Source: Capronia americana (taxonomy: Eukaryota > Ascomycota > Eurotiomycetes > Chaetothyriales > Herpotrichiellaceae). Taken from it: DNA of 64,000 nucleotides. Of this stretch, positions 50,400 to 61,271 are shown one piece after another. A model generated the notes under the pieces. That model worked only from the letters and a program-made list of their open reading frames with translations. It was not told the origin of the DNA and did no database searches. The position numbers and the translations under genes were made by a program. The stretch covers positions 1,798,001 through 1,862,000 of the forward strand of contig JADWQD010000007.1 in NCBI GenBank assembly GCA_016110215.1, written 5' to 3'. Each line of letters opens with the position of its first letter. Within the stretch, counting starts at the first letter, position 1.

Positions 50400-52259
50400 C
50401 TAGCTAATGTCCAGATAGAGAGTATATGTCGATCGGCGTAGAAACTCCCTTTTGGTTATCGAGGCAGAGATGCGGATGTCGTCCCCGTTGTAAATATCAC
50501 ATGGTTTTGCTAGCTCTATCTCCTTCGCATTGCTATGATACAAGACCTCAGCAATGCCTGTAGTGGGGTCGTCCTCGAACGGGTCTCCGGATCGCGAGTC
50601 GGCTTTCTTGACAAGCTGACATCCGATCACTCCCAAGCCAGGAATCGTGTCGCCTTTCAAGTTAGTAGCAACGGTGAAGCTTAGGCGCCAAAAGCACGCA
50701 AGGAAAGGGCTCCTGGAAGCTTTCGATCCCCACCCAGCTCTTTCCTTGATGAGGGTATATCCCCAGAAGCCCTTATTACCATGTTCCGATAATAGAAGAC
50801 ACCATGAATACGGAATCCGAGAAGGACACACCCGGCTTGAAGGTAGGTGCGGGACGGCGACGGCGAGCTCGTATCTTTCTCCTCTGGTACCGCCTAGGCG
50901 AAGGCATAGCTGAGGTCCGAGGACTTTGACGGAATGATTCATTGGGGACTCGAGGAAGATTCGCTGGGGGACGCAACAGTGGATCTTGAAAGAAACTTTG
51001 ATAGAAGTAGCTAGACTTGTAAGTATTATTTCCATCTCAGCTACACGGATGGCATGGCTCTTACATTCGTCTTGGTCTTCGCACACGCCGTATTCCCCTT
51101 TGTCCGGATCAAAAACTAGCACTGTGCCTGGACCGGGCCGGCGCCTGAAATAGCGAGGTGGCTCCGAGTCGGGACCGGAATTGAGATACTGCAAGGACAA
51201 TAATTCAATGCCTATCCGGGATAGGTGTTTGCCTTCGATACCGCACTGTAAGATGCCGACAAGGCTGGGCCCTTTTACGCCCACTTTCATACCTCCGCGA
51301 GATTCAGTCCGACTCGACTCCCCATTGCAGAGCAGCACGTCGAGTTCTAGGCCTCTGTTCGTCAGCGACATTGGGGCAGCTTCATCGGGCAGTCGTGTCC
51401 CTTGGATGTTCGGGAGAAACCAGCCCGGAGATTCCGCAAAGATTCGTTCCCCGTATAGCACGGGATTCGTTCGTGGATTGCGAAAGGCCAAAATGCTCTG
51501 GTCATCGGAAGTCCTGATGAGCTCTTCCTGGAGGCGCTGGAATGCATTGCTCCCTTCCCCGTAGATCAAGGGCATGTTGATGCCAAAGAGACCCATCAGC
51601 GAATACGCCTGATCTTCGATCCTCTTTGTCTGTCGTCGCCCAGCCCAGCTAAGCCTTGTCGACACGCTTACAAGAGATAGGTAGTGGAGAGGATTGGGAT
51701 TTTCTGATTTGTACGGAGCGTCCAAAGCAAGGATATGACGCGGAATCTCCGAAATCGCCTCTATAGTTGACATGAGGCCGGCTCTCGTGCCAATTGATGT
51801 CCATGATCTGTCGAAAAAGATCAATTTGCCAGGTGCAATCAGCTCCTGAAGCGTCCATCCCCGTGTGAGCCATCGACATCGACGAAACTGGGCCACTATA
51901 GCGTCGGTATCCGATCGGGAGAGGTCCGCATCAGCAAGATGCACGTAGCAAATAGTCGATAGCATGTACCACTGAAACATGGAATTGATAGCCTCGGAGA
52001 GCTCGGTGCTGCTTGACTTGTCGATGCAGCATGTGTCCACCCAGAAATATTGTAGTCTGTCCTTTCGAGCTTGTTCTCCACAGAATTGGATCTTAGCATA
52101 ACCGGCCTTGTTCGCGCCGGATCCTTTTTCCAGATCATCGAAAGTAACTTCGCTGTCATCTGCTCCCCAAGTATGCGAAAGTATTGCGTACGGCGGAATG
52201 TTCTCGGTGAAATCCTTAAAGCGCAGCTGACCATTATTGTCAAACTCCAGGAGGCGCAT
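50400..52259 (-). CDS. HET-domain protein of the HET-D/E N-terminal type
   Basis: A single open frame of 619 residues starting MRLLEFDNNGQLRFKDFTE, the usual opening of this subgroup. HET motifs follow: YAILSHTWGADDSEVTFDDL, YFWVDTCCIDKSSSTELSEA and RGWTLQELIAPGKLIFFDRS, then RIEDQAYSLMGLFGINMPLI and YGEGSNAFQRLQEELI. In HET-D/E proteins this part is joined to NACHT and WD repeats; here a Pro/Gly-rich C-terminal region without these replaces them. HET proteins take part in self/non-self recognition and cell death after hyphal fusion. This is the second HET gene in 16 kb. The frame is intact. Confidence 0.9.
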   Translation of the reverse strand: MRLLEFDNNGQLRFKDFTENIPPYAILSHTWGADDSEVTFDDLEKGSGANKAGYAKIQFCGEQARKDRLQYFWVDTCCIDKSSSTELSEAINSMFQWYMLSTICYVHLADADLSRSDTDAIVAQFRRCRWLTRGWTLQELIAPGKLIFFDRSWTSIGTRAGLMSTIEAISEIPRHILALDAPYKSENPNPLHYLSLVSVSTRLSWAGRRQTKRIEDQAYSLMGLFGINMPLIYGEGSNAFQRLQEELIRTSDDQSILAFRNPRTNPVLYGERIFAESPGWFLPNIQGTRLPDEAAPMSLTNRGLELDVLLCNGESSRTESRGGMKVGVKGPSLVGILQCGIEGKHLSRIGIELLSLQYLNSGPDSEPPRYFRRRPGPGTVLVFDPDKGEYGVCEDQDECKSHAIRVAEMEIILTSLATSIKVSFKIHCCVPQRIFLESPMNHSVKVLGPQLCLRLGGTRGERYELAVAVPHLPSSRVCPSRIPYSWCLLLSEHGNKGFWGYTLIKERAGWGSKASRSPFLACFWRLSFTVATNLKGDTIPGLGVIGCQLVKKADSRSGDPFEDDPTTGIAEVLYHSNAKEIELAKPCDIYNGDDIRISASITKREFLRRSTYTLYLDIS

Positions 52260-53177
52260 TGTGGGAATGTTGATCTTGCCAAAATAAGAGCATCAGCAAG
52301 GCGGCGAAAGACATAATACCGTGTATTATAGTACTGACGAATGGTTGATTCCTTGTCGAAACGAGTGTCGTGCGAATCAGGCTGCCTGAGGAAGGCTATG
52401 AAAAAGAGGCTGTGCAAGGAATTGATCTCGCAGTACAGTAATTCAAGATGTGTCGCAGGTCAAGGTACGTCTGCTCACGCGGTGGAAGGATGGTTCTTGC
52501 TAGTCCGTAACTCACACACCTGTCTGAATCCGGTCAATCACTTAAAGTGTATCTGATGCAAAGGACGGGTTGGTACGAGGTATGTCGATTGGAAATCCTG
52601 ACCTAGTGTTTTGATTAACTATTGTCGAGGAGAAGGCAGAGAGAATAGGTTGACTTTGATAGACGTGATGAGGCTGAGCAACGCCAAGGCAAGGGAACTG
52701 TTAGCGTCGTCGATGTTTGATCGTCTGTAGCGGGATCGTGCAGCTCCAGCCCCCGGCCATTTGCCCGTCCAGCCCGCGTTTCCACACTAGCAACGTCGCT
52801 GCATGTGGTTCCAGCCACTCACTGCCAGCCACTCGAATTGGATGGAGAGCCTCCTGCGAGACCAAAGTCTTCGGAGTAACAAGTTGTGTAGTACTCCGTA
52901 CCACTTACTAGAGCTCTGCGCACCAGCCGAAAGTTAGAATTGCACCACGATACCCAGTATTCGAGAAGAGGAGTGGCCAAAAAGAGCATTGGAGCATGCT
53001 GATACGCCCAGCGCACACTTCGCAAACAAGCTGAACATCTCTCTTGTTGCAGAGGATATCCCCGTCTGAGGTACTGGCGCAGAGACAAGGTGTCTAGTAA
53101 AATACTCCGAGTGTCGACCCCCTCTGGCGCAGCGTCTCGATCCATCTCCCATCCGTCGATTTCGAACCCTATCCTCC
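52260..53177. other. Divergent intergenic region
   Basis: The HET gene and the small membrane-protein gene diverge from this 918-bp stretch. A TACTCCGTA element is at 52892-52900. Short frames overlap the next gene on the opposite strand and are not called. Confidence 0.45.
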
Positions 53178-53699
53178 ATGGGCTTCTGGAATCAGGGAAT
53201 CCGAAGCTCGCGCTCAAGAAGCCGCAGTCGATCTCCATCCAGACGCTCCTACGTGTCCCGACCCTCATATGCGCGGAGCGCATCTTCCATTTTCTCGGGC
53301 TTCGGAGGCCGCGCCTCGTCGTCGAGAGGCTATGGCCATGGCCATTCCTCCCGCGCAAGGCCTCGCTCGGGCTTCATCAACCGTATTCGCCGTTTCCTCC
53401 ACGAGATCTATGAAAAGTTCAAAAGGCACCCGTTTCGCATGTTCATGCTCGTCATCATGCCGCTGCTCACATCGGGGGTCCTGGTCAAGTTGTTCTCCAG
53501 CATTGGAATAAGGTTGCCGACGAGCATCCATAGGATGATGGGAGGACAAGGACAACAGACGAGACAGTCCACGGAAAGGTTCTACTCCAGAGGAGGCGCA
53601 CGGGATATGGGTGGTGGTACCGCTCTGCCTGGGATGGCAGGGCCGGGCTGGGGAGACAGTTTGGGCACAGTTATGGGCATTGCAAAGTCGTTCATTTGA
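53178..53699 (+). CDS. Small Arg/Ser-rich protein with one membrane segment
   Basis: The 173-residue frame starts MGFWNQGIRSSRSRSRSRSP and continues Ser/Arg/Gly-rich to about 75. A helical basic segment FINRIRRFLHEIYEKFKRHP leads into one hydrophobic stretch at about 90-110 (FRMFMLVIMPLLTSGVLVKL). The tail is Gly/Gln-rich, ending GTVMGIAKSFI. I recognise no named family, though an RS-rich N-terminus with a single helix suggests a tail-anchored or peripheral membrane protein. The opposite strand has an overlapping open frame that I take as a shadow. Confidence 0.62.
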   Translation: MGFWNQGIRSSRSRSRSRSPSRRSYVSRPSYARSASSIFSGFGGRASSSRGYGHGHSSRARPRSGFINRIRRFLHEIYEKFKRHPFRMFMLVIMPLLTSGVLVKLFSSIGIRLPTSIHRMMGGQGQQTRQSTERFYSRGGARDMGGGTALPGMAGPGWGDSLGTVMGIAKSFI

Positions 53700-54053
53700 G
53701 AGAGTTGGGTGTCATATCAGGCGGATCGGTGGCAATTGTAATGATGATGACTTAAAGAAATATTCCTCGACACGGGAGGAACACGAACAGCAAGGTGTCT
53801 GGTGCTAGTCTCATCCCCTTAGAATGTCGTGGGCCATATATTTCTCAGGCATCACAGCTGGGTCGATAGCCGACTCACTTTAGGCGTTATGACAAGAGTC
53901 AAAAGTCATGCCGAGCGGGGACACTCTGTGGTTTCCCATACGAAGCACAACGTCGTCATTTCTTGTATTCGTGGCATCTATCAAAGTAGAGAGTGGCTCT
54001 CTGTGCTGGATTGCAAGGCATAGCGCTCTTCCCTCGCTCTTCTCTCATTGTAG
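53700..54053. other. Convergent 3' intergenic region
   Basis: This 354-bp stretch lies between the 3' ends of the small membrane-protein gene (+) and the Erj5-type gene (-). Nothing else is recognisable. Confidence 0.5.
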
Positions 54054-55316
54054 TCACCTTTTGCCTTTCTTGCTCCGTTTCTTCACGCCTGACAAATCGG
54101 TAGCCTTTTCTAACTCGTTCTCGATGCCCGTTGAATCCACGATCTCAAAGCCAGAATCAGATATCTGACTTGAGCTCATGTCGGTTGCAGCCTGTTTGTC
54201 CGAAACAACAACGTTGGGGAAAGATTCTTGCGCTGCTTCGCTCCCGGTTGTTTCATGACCTTCGACTTCAGGTATAGGTTTGGTGTCTTTCAGAAAGGGA
54301 TCGGCGCATTTGCGATACAGCCATATTGGTAGTCGCACCACGGCGGTATCCCAAAGCGTGGGTTTCGGGATTTCAGCCGGGTCGAGAAGGAATTCTTCCA
54401 CGTCACCATCCTCATTCTCCTCTTCTAGGAAAACATCCCCGCTCGAATCGACAACAAACACTTTGCCGTTCTCGGCGGTCACACGGCGTCTCTGGTTTGT
54501 CGAAGCTGGCGTGGCAGCAGGCGCTGGTCTAACTGCTTTGCTCGCTCCTGTCTTATCCTTCTTCGATTGCCTCTCGTACTCTCGCCGTTGTCTTCTATTC
54601 AGATTGGCCAATGGATCTGGTTCTTCAGTTGTCGGAGCGACTTCGGCTGGTGCTCCGAGCCCAGGAATGCCACCAAGCCCAGATTCGTCCCCCCAAGCGG
54701 CCTTCCGGGCAAATTTCTGATATGACTCCAGGAGCTTGACTCGGTTTCGGTACGTGATGACCAATGCAAAATAGTGAGCTGCACCTCCACCAGAGAGAAA
54801 TAGCCCCAGAAGAACGGTGCCCAGCCCGGGACGGTATCGAGAATAGTAGTAGCCTGTCCCGCGCCAGCGAGGGAAGCCATGGCTCAAATAATGGTCGTAG
54901 CGTGACCTTGTCTCGGGGTTCTTCAGGATGTCGCTGATGACTGCTAGACGACTGTATCGCTCAGTTGCCTGCTTCATGAACCGAGCAGTCTCCCTTTCCG
55001 TTGGTCCCCTGACCACATTGGGCCCTTTTCTCTTGTTATCTTTCGACTTCTTAGGCGGCACCGATCTGCTTGCGAGCCAGGAATGTCGAGCTTTATCTGG
55101 GTGTAACGATCGGCTCTTCTTTTTGAGGGCCTTTGTAATTTCATCCCCATTCGCAGACGACGAGACGCCGAGGACATCGTAGAAGGTAATATCTGCTCCT
55201 TCAGAGGCCGCAACCTCGTCGCGCACTTTGAAGATCTGGTGATCCTGCGGGTCAAATGCCGCAACACAGAGGAAGAGGGCGCAAAGGAGGCCGAATTGCA
55301 GGATTCGTGGCCTCAT
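54054..55316 (-). CDS. Erj5-type ER membrane J-domain co-chaperone
   Basis: The 420-residue product begins with a signal peptide (MRPRILQFGLLCALFLCVAA). The lumenal J domain follows at about 45-75: DITFYDVLGVSSSANGDEIT, then SLHPDKARH with the HPD triad. It is longer than usual because of a Lys-rich insert before the last helix (RYSRLAVISDILKNPETRSR). A membrane segment at about 165-185 (GLGTVLLGLFLSGGGAAHYF) leads to a long cytosolic part with ANLNRRQRREYERQ and an acidic tail ending in SKKGKR. Yeast Erj5 has this layout and helps ER protein folding with the Hsp70 Kar2. The frame extends 48 codons upstream, but the internal ATG gives the signal peptide at the N-terminus. Confidence 0.85.
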   Translation of the reverse strand: MRPRILQFGLLCALFLCVAAFDPQDHQIFKVRDEVAASEGADITFYDVLGVSSSANGDEITKALKKKSRSLHPDKARHSWLASRSVPPKKSKDNKRKGPNVVRGPTERETARFMKQATERYSRLAVISDILKNPETRSRYDHYLSHGFPRWRGTGYYYSRYRPGLGTVLLGLFLSGGGAAHYFALVITYRNRVKLLESYQKFARKAAWGDESGLGGIPGLGAPAEVAPTTEEPDPLANLNRRQRREYERQSKKDKTGASKAVRPAPAATPASTNQRRRVTAENGKVFVVDSSGDVFLEEENEDGDVEEFLLDPAEIPKPTLWDTAVVRLPIWLYRKCADPFLKDTKPIPEVEGHETTGSEAAQESFPNVVVSDKQAATDMSSSQISDSGFEIVDSTGIENELEKATDLSGVKKRSKKGKR

Positions 55317-56223
55317 CTTCACAACCCACCCCCCCTTGGATGTTGGCTGTCTCCAACACGCCAAGTAGCAGACAGCTAGATGAGGCCTTTGAGGTCGAAT
55401 GGAGGCAGTCTTGAAATGAGGCAGTGAATCGAAAGTGATGGGAACTCTGCCCGACAACACGTGGCCGAATCACAGAGTTGGATGAGGTCTAGGAAGGCTG
55501 CCGCACCCGGACATGCAGTAGCTTGCAGTGTGAGCGAGAAAATGAAAAGTGTATATATCGGAAACTCGTCCCACTTCACTCTTAATTCCGTCTTCTACTT
55601 CTAAGCCTCGTTTCTGAACCCCAGAGCGATGGCACCATGAGCCTGCGGTAGGCGGGTCGAGGGAGAAAGAGAGGAGATCTCAAAGTGAGGTGAGTCTGAT
55701 TCCCAGGCGCAGTTACTTTCTGGCCACTTGTGCTCACTCGTACTGGCTGTGGCTTGTTGCGCTGCATTCTGGGGCTGATGAGTTGCTGACTACTTACCCG
55801 AGACTCCAGGGGGTCAACCGACCGAACCCGGCTTCCCCTCCAAATTATTCTCATCCCAAATCTCCTGCAAGGGGGTCCCGGGACCGCCACACCTCAGCAC
55901 AGTCAGGCACCTTTCAAAAAACTCCCTACCTGAACCACCCCTTTGTCCCCCTTTTATTCCTTTCATTGCAGACCACCACGTTCATTCAACCCACCTACGA
56001 GTCCTTCGACCCCTCGTTCCATCTTCACCGCACCGCTGACGCGACGCACTTGATTACAACGAATGTAGGTGTGAATGCAGCTGAGCCTCCATCCAGCGGC
56101 GCTGTACAACCTCAAACTGCATGTGGGTGATCGTAAACTGACATCTCTGCAGTCAATCCATCGTCCTTCAAAGCCATTCTTCTGTCGCTTGACTCGGACC
56201 TTCATTTCGCCTCGACCGCCACC
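55317..56223. promoter_or_regulatory. Divergent promoter between the Erj5-type gene and PRA1
   Basis: Both genes start from the edges of this 907-bp interval. A TATATAT tract on the Erj5 side lies at about 55551-55558, some 235 bases before that ATG. Upstream of PRA1 the sequence is C/T-rich, a common leader type. Confidence 0.45.
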
Positions 56224-56819
56224 ATGTCCGTCCGAATCCCGCTCGACGCCTTGACGTCTCGTCTCAATTTCTCCGAACGCTTCAGCAGTGTTCGCTCGCA
56301 ATCCCTTACCCAGCGCTTTGCGAACATCAAGCCCATCTCGGAATTCCTAGACTTGAAGAGACTGTCAAAACCAGCCAACTTCGGAGAGGTGCAGTCAAGA
56401 GTCAACTACAACCTGAGCTACTTCTCAAGCAACTATGCCGTTGTGTTTTGTATGCTTTCGGTATACTCCCTGCTTACAAACTTGTGGCTGCTCTTCGACA
56501 TCATCTTGGTTGTTGGTGGCATGTGGGCCATCGGGAAACTCGGTGGTTCGGATCTTGAAATAGGTACATTCAGAGCCACAAGCTCCCAGCTTTACACTGG
56601 CCTGGCCTGTATTGCTGTCCCTGTCGCGTTCATTTCTTCGCCTATTGCAACCTTTCTGTGGCTCATTGGAGCTACTGGTGTCACAATTCTGGGCCATGCC
56701 TCACTCATGGATAGGTGCGTTCTTCCGCTCCGCAGTTGCCGTTTTTTGGTCAAGTCCGGTATAAGCTAATGGATGTGTACAGGCCAATTGAGAATGCTTT
56801 TTCCGAGGAGGCGGTCTAG
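56224..56819 (+). CDS. PRA1/Yip3-family prenylated Rab acceptor
   Basis: Two exons (56224-56714, 56783-56819) with a 68-bp intron (GTGCGT, TACAG) give 175 residues. The N-terminus is soluble (MSVRIPLDALTSRLNFSERF), then SKPANFGEVQSRVNYNLSYF, the classic PRA1 entry, leads to four hydrophobic stretches in two pairs: NYAVVFCMLSVYSLLTNLWL, LFDIILVVGGMWAI, LACIAVPVAFIS and ATFLWLIGATGVTILGHASL. The tiny last exon gives PIENAFSEEAV, a typical acidic end. PRA1 proteins sit in ER and Golgi membranes and act on prenylated Rab GTPases in vesicle traffic. Without splicing the protein would end with a different 18-residue tail, so the intron is well supported. Confidence 0.88.
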
Positions 56820-56845
56820 GTGGTCGGCCGCGAACTCCATACGAT

Positions 56846-58261
56846 ATGCCCCCTGGGGGAAGACCACCAAGGGGACGACCGGGGCGGAACAACGACAGAC
56901 TATGGGAAATACAACAACAACGCTCATGGGAATACGATGCTCGTGTGGAGGAGCTGGACACTGATGATGATATCTCGCCGCAAGGTGTCATGCTGGACCA
57001 AAATTATGGCCAACCAAGGTATCGTTCAGATGAACTCCGTTTTACCGGTATAGATTTAGGCGGCGGAATGGTCCGTCGAAGGCGTTCAGGTGATGTTTAC
57101 ACTGGCGATTTTACCCCTTCTGACGACGAGGAAGAGTTCGAATACGACTTGCAATCAGGCGTCATCCGGCGACCGGACATGCAAGTTGCTTATAGGGAGA
57201 AAGAGGAATTACTTGTGCAGCGAGCTGAGGAGAGAATCGCACGTGCCCGGGCTCTGGGTAAGCCCAACGTCAAGTTGAGTCGAGCTGAAATTGATGCTTT
57301 GGAACGATCAGAGCGGAATCGAAACCCTCCACCTCTCTCTACAGCTCCAAAAGCAGCTCCCAAAAGCAAAAAAGAGGCTCCAGTGGTCAAACGTAAACCG
57401 CTCGAGGTCCGCAAGAGTTGGAGTGGGGGCAATGCCAGATCAGCCAGCGATTCACCCAGTAAAGGAAAATCAGGCGACAGTCGCAGCCGCGGAAAGAACA
57501 CTGCCAGCAACGACTCTGCACTGCCGAGCCGCGAGAACCCAGTTACGACACATGCATTACCACCAACAGATCTCGACTACGATCGGAGAGCTCCTTATGC
57601 CCAGGGACACAACTTGGCTGGCGCCCGTCAATTTGACCCATCCTGGCGAGGCCCTCAGACAAACTCCAACCAGTCTCTGCGCCAATTCTCGCAGGTGATG
57701 CCACCTTTGCAGCATCCTTATTACGCATCTCGCTATCCCTCGAACCCGGAGGTAGTATACGGCAACAGACCAGGCTCGAACTCATCGCGATCTTCGCGTC
57801 CCGACCCTTCCGAGATGGACTGGGAACCTCGCGCTCGGTCGACCTCCAGCCTTGTCAACGTCCCTCTGGACCAACTGCCATACCAAGCCAACGTGGGAAG
57901 GGCGCCACGCTTTGACCCATCGGATCCGCGATTTGCTTCACCTCAGAGACGGGTTGCATCTGGTCCGCCCGCCGTCCAGAACCAAGCTGCTCATTATCGT
58001 CGCCCACAGGACGAACTGTTCCTCCCTGATGGTCAACCTGAGGTGTACAACTATCTCACTCCCGGTGCAGAGGATGACAACGATGATGACGATGATGACG
58101 ATAGTGACTATGATGCAGGCGTGGAAATCAACGTCACTGAGAGGCCAGGGGGTAACTACGCGATACAAACGAGGAGTGCGACTGCTGCTGCATCATCACC
58201 ATCACAAAGGCAAAAGGGTAACGGTAAAACCACAGGTGGGAAAAGCAAAAAGGGAAGATAG
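56846..58261 (+). CDS. Uncharacterised disordered protein next to PRA1
   Basis: A 471-residue frame begins only 26 bases after the PRA1 stop. The N-terminus is Gly/Arg/Pro-rich (MPPGGRPPRGRPGRNNDRLW). A region with DDDISPQGVMLDQNYGQP and RRRRSGDVYTGDFTPSDDEE follows, then a helix of about 40 residues (KEELLVQRAEERIARARALG). The rest is Ser/Pro/Arg-rich and ends with an Asp run and a basic tail (GGKSKKGR). No named family. The frame is open for 18 codons before its ATG (FRGGGLGGRPRTPYD), overlapping the PRA1 last exon in another frame, so the true first exon may lie upstream within or before PRA1, or the two may be linked by alternative splicing. Confidence 0.68.
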   Translation: MPPGGRPPRGRPGRNNDRLWEIQQQRSWEYDARVEELDTDDDISPQGVMLDQNYGQPRYRSDELRFTGIDLGGGMVRRRRSGDVYTGDFTPSDDEEEFEYDLQSGVIRRPDMQVAYREKEELLVQRAEERIARARALGKPNVKLSRAEIDALERSERNRNPPPLSTAPKAAPKSKKEAPVVKRKPLEVRKSWSGGNARSASDSPSKGKSGDSRSRGKNTASNDSALPSRENPVTTHALPPTDLDYDRRAPYAQGHNLAGARQFDPSWRGPQTNSNQSLRQFSQVMPPLQHPYYASRYPSNPEVVYGNRPGSNSSRSSRPDPSEMDWEPRARSTSSLVNVPLDQLPYQANVGRAPRFDPSDPRFASPQRRVASGPPAVQNQAAHYRRPQDELFLPDGQPEVYNYLTPGAEDDNDDDDDDDSDYDAGVEINVTERPGGNYAIQTRSATAAASSPSQRQKGNGKTTGGKSKKGR

Positions 58262-60469
58262 GTCTCTTGTGCCGGACAAGGCCTCGCGGATATTCATGGC
58301 TACTGGGATGTTTTATTAATTTCATCGCGCTCGGAGTTCACAGGTACTAGGGCTGAATGACCCAGGCAAATGAAAGCTTTCTAATATACGCTCAATGAAC
58401 CTTCTTCCTAATATCCAAAGTTTGCATCTGCCAGCAGCAGAGATGAATGCCTGAATAACTTCGCGACAGCAGGCTGCGAAACCGGGGAATGGATGAACAT
58501 AACCACCGCAGTAAGGGTAAGATAGACATCTTAAAAACATCACACGTCCAGCGCTGACAGTTAGTTAGGCTGTCTTCGTCTCCGACTCGACCCGGTGAAT
58601 TATTTGTTCTACGCCACTGCCCTCGAACGAACAGGCCTTGATTGTCGATACGGCGCCAGCAGGATCATCTTACTTCACGCTGAAGGCGTGCTCCTAAATC
58701 ATGCTCAAGAGAGATGGTCAAAGACGCCTCACCCCACTGAATGTCTACGCGTCACACTTTGCAACCGCAATACCTCTCGGGGGGATAATCGGCAAAATTA
58801 GAGAGCTACGTCCCATTCGGCTACCTCGACATGCTTGACAGGAAGCAAACGAAGAAGAGGAGGGTCCATTTTGAGCATGGCTGACCTAGCCTTTCGCCAT
58901 CAGCTTCTGGGAAGACAGTTTTGCACTCTTCGTCGACTGCTGGAGGGCTTCGGGACGTCACTGCTCCTGAAGCTTGCATTCCCCCGATCCTGACATTGTT
59001 CCAGCTCGTGAGGACACGGACGTACATGACTGCGTCCATTCCTGCAGTACTGGGCATGTACAAGGGACCTCCATCTCGGAGAAATTCCAGAAAACCAGCA
59101 TTGTGCCGACGGAAGCATTCAGAGCCACTGAGACGATTCGCCGAACTGCAGCCGATCGCCGAGCAGGACCACGTGGGAACGGCCAATTGTGCGAGTACCC
59201 TTGTGCTGTTGTCCAGATTCCAGCGGGTCGATATCCACCGCATCTCAAAGCACGATTTGCGTGGAGCCGACGTCTTGAACACCCAAGCTGAAGCGCAAAC
59301 TGCGCCATGCGGACCTCAACGGGGCTGTCATTCAAGTCCACTCCTAGCATGAGAGCGACGGCAAATCCTGCTTCATTTGATCCAAACTGCGAGTCCTGGA
59401 TACGAACCTAGGCGGATACCATCGCCGGGAGTAAACACTCACAACCCCCGCTTCACTGTGCGGTTCCGAATGCATGAAACGGGCGTCTGTACCAGATGTA
59501 AGCGGAGTGTTGAGGCACGAATCTCACGATCCTGGGTAGTCCTCGATCACATCCTGCGCGACAGGTGGTCAGGGCAGCGGTATGTCGAAGCCGGTTATGC
59601 TCCTGTCCTTCGTTCACGGCAGGAAAACTCGCAACTCGGCAGTTGCTGTCAATACTCAACTCCAAAACCAGGGCGCAAGCCTTTGAACACAGGCTTGGGC
59701 TGTATCTAGAATCGCCTGCATGATATGGAATCCTGGTATCGACACTTTTGTCCTCCTCAGACTCTATCAATACTTATTATCGAGCAGAATGGTTCAGTGC
59801 CGGTTGGTTTTCGTCAGCCTTCAAGTGGAAAAAATCGCCCCGAAGAGCAAAGGAAGGTCCGATCGCAGTGATACTACTTGGGCGAAGGCTTTCAGAAGGG
59901 TTTTCTGCCATGACTCAACATACAAGCGGCTTCCGTCGCCAATGTCGCTTGATGTACCTACCCAGTACTTGCACAGCGTAGACACTGAAATCGTTAGGGC
60001 CGAGCAAGTGGGTGGCTATCCCGCTCAAAAGTCCATGGACCTTGCAGAGTGCATTCAGCCATCCCCTGGTTCCCTCTCAAGCAGAATGTCATGCACCATA
60101 TTACTCGTACGCTGTGCTTCCGCTACCCCACAGTGTCACAATCGCGCCCTCCTTTTTGTTGACTGCGTCGTCGCCGCTTCCGGGCATATCTACGAATAGC
60201 ATGTCTGCTGCGGTATAGACTTGGGGAAAGGTCAAATTCGTGTTGCACTGTGGTGCAAGGGGCATTTCTTCGTTAGCCTCCGCCGGAATTTGTCTCCCGT
60301 GGTCAGATGTCAACTGAGGGCTGCCAACATCCCGCTGCGTACGAGTAGACGTCGCCACTTCTACTGGATGATAGTGGCGAGAGCGAGTACCCAGTACCTC
60401 GAAGAATGACCGTGGTAACCCGGGCCCGGAAAATTCAGCCCTACCCCACAGGTCGCCGTCGGTCAAAAA

Positions 60470-60487
60470 AGTACTCGTACGAGTACT
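60470..60487. repeat. Perfect 18-bp palindrome
   Basis: AGTACTCGTACGAGTACT equals its own reverse complement. Related half-sites (GTACTCGTAC or GAGTAC) recur nearby and at 25576-25598. It lies in an AT-rich pocket in the gene-poor interval. Confidence 0.7.
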
Positions 60488-61257
60488 CGTATTAAAAATG
60501 GCAACGGTTGTGATTCGTAATGCGAAGCTCGGGAGCCTTGCACGAGTCGAACATGCGAGGAGGTTCGAGAAGCCCGAAAGTACTCGTAGCGATGGGTCCT
60601 GTAAACCGGGCCGCGACCTCTTACTTCAGCCCTTGATAAGAACAACTCTGTCGTCAGTCGAACCACAAGGTGGCGATGGCGACCCCCAACCCGGTTCGGC
60701 TTGCCTCCCGGGGGACGCCATGGCCGCCTACGGCCACCTCTGCTGATCCGAAGGCCGGGATTCGCAGGGATCTTTGTTCCCTCGGTTCCTTAGGGATGCG
60801 TGGGGATCCCAATGGCCTCCAATCAGGTTCTGCATGCATTGACGCCCCGCCTGCTGCGGTACATCAGATGAAGCATTCGACATAGTCTGTGGCTTCAGAC
60901 CTCTGCGAAAGGACCGGAATGTTCCAACCATGCCCCTAGCGCGACCTCCGCCGTCGCAGCACTACGAGTACAAGTACGAGCACATGAAGGCATTGTCCAC
61001 TTGGTTCGCAGTCTACCGAGCGGCGCAGCAAGTCTTTCCCGGCCCTCACGAATCCCATGTCTGTGGTTAAGTCTTCCGGTGTGGCGGAAATTTCTGAGAT
61101 GGTTCGACTTTCGATCTGACGAACTACTGGCTAGACTAACCATTACCCAATCTTGCAATATTGTTGGACCATTCTACACTGGCTTGCCCCATACTGCGAG
61201 TTCTGGACCTCCCGAAGACTATAAGAGCTTGTGTAATAAACTCGTTGGTATCGGACG

Positions 61258-61271
61258 CCCCCCCCCCCCCC
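61258..61271. repeat. C14 homopolymer
   Basis: Fourteen consecutive C in the + strand; a likely site of sequencing or replication slippage, so its length is uncertain. Confidence 0.75.

Noticed and set aside
52819..53358. 179-codon minus-strand frame
   Set aside because: It overlaps the small Arg/Ser-rich gene on the other strand, its sequence is a reverse image of that low-complexity region, and no domain is seen.
58821..59352. Opposed frames of 130-150 codons
   Set aside because: Neither frame has a recognisable domain, and the codon pattern does not favour one over the other.
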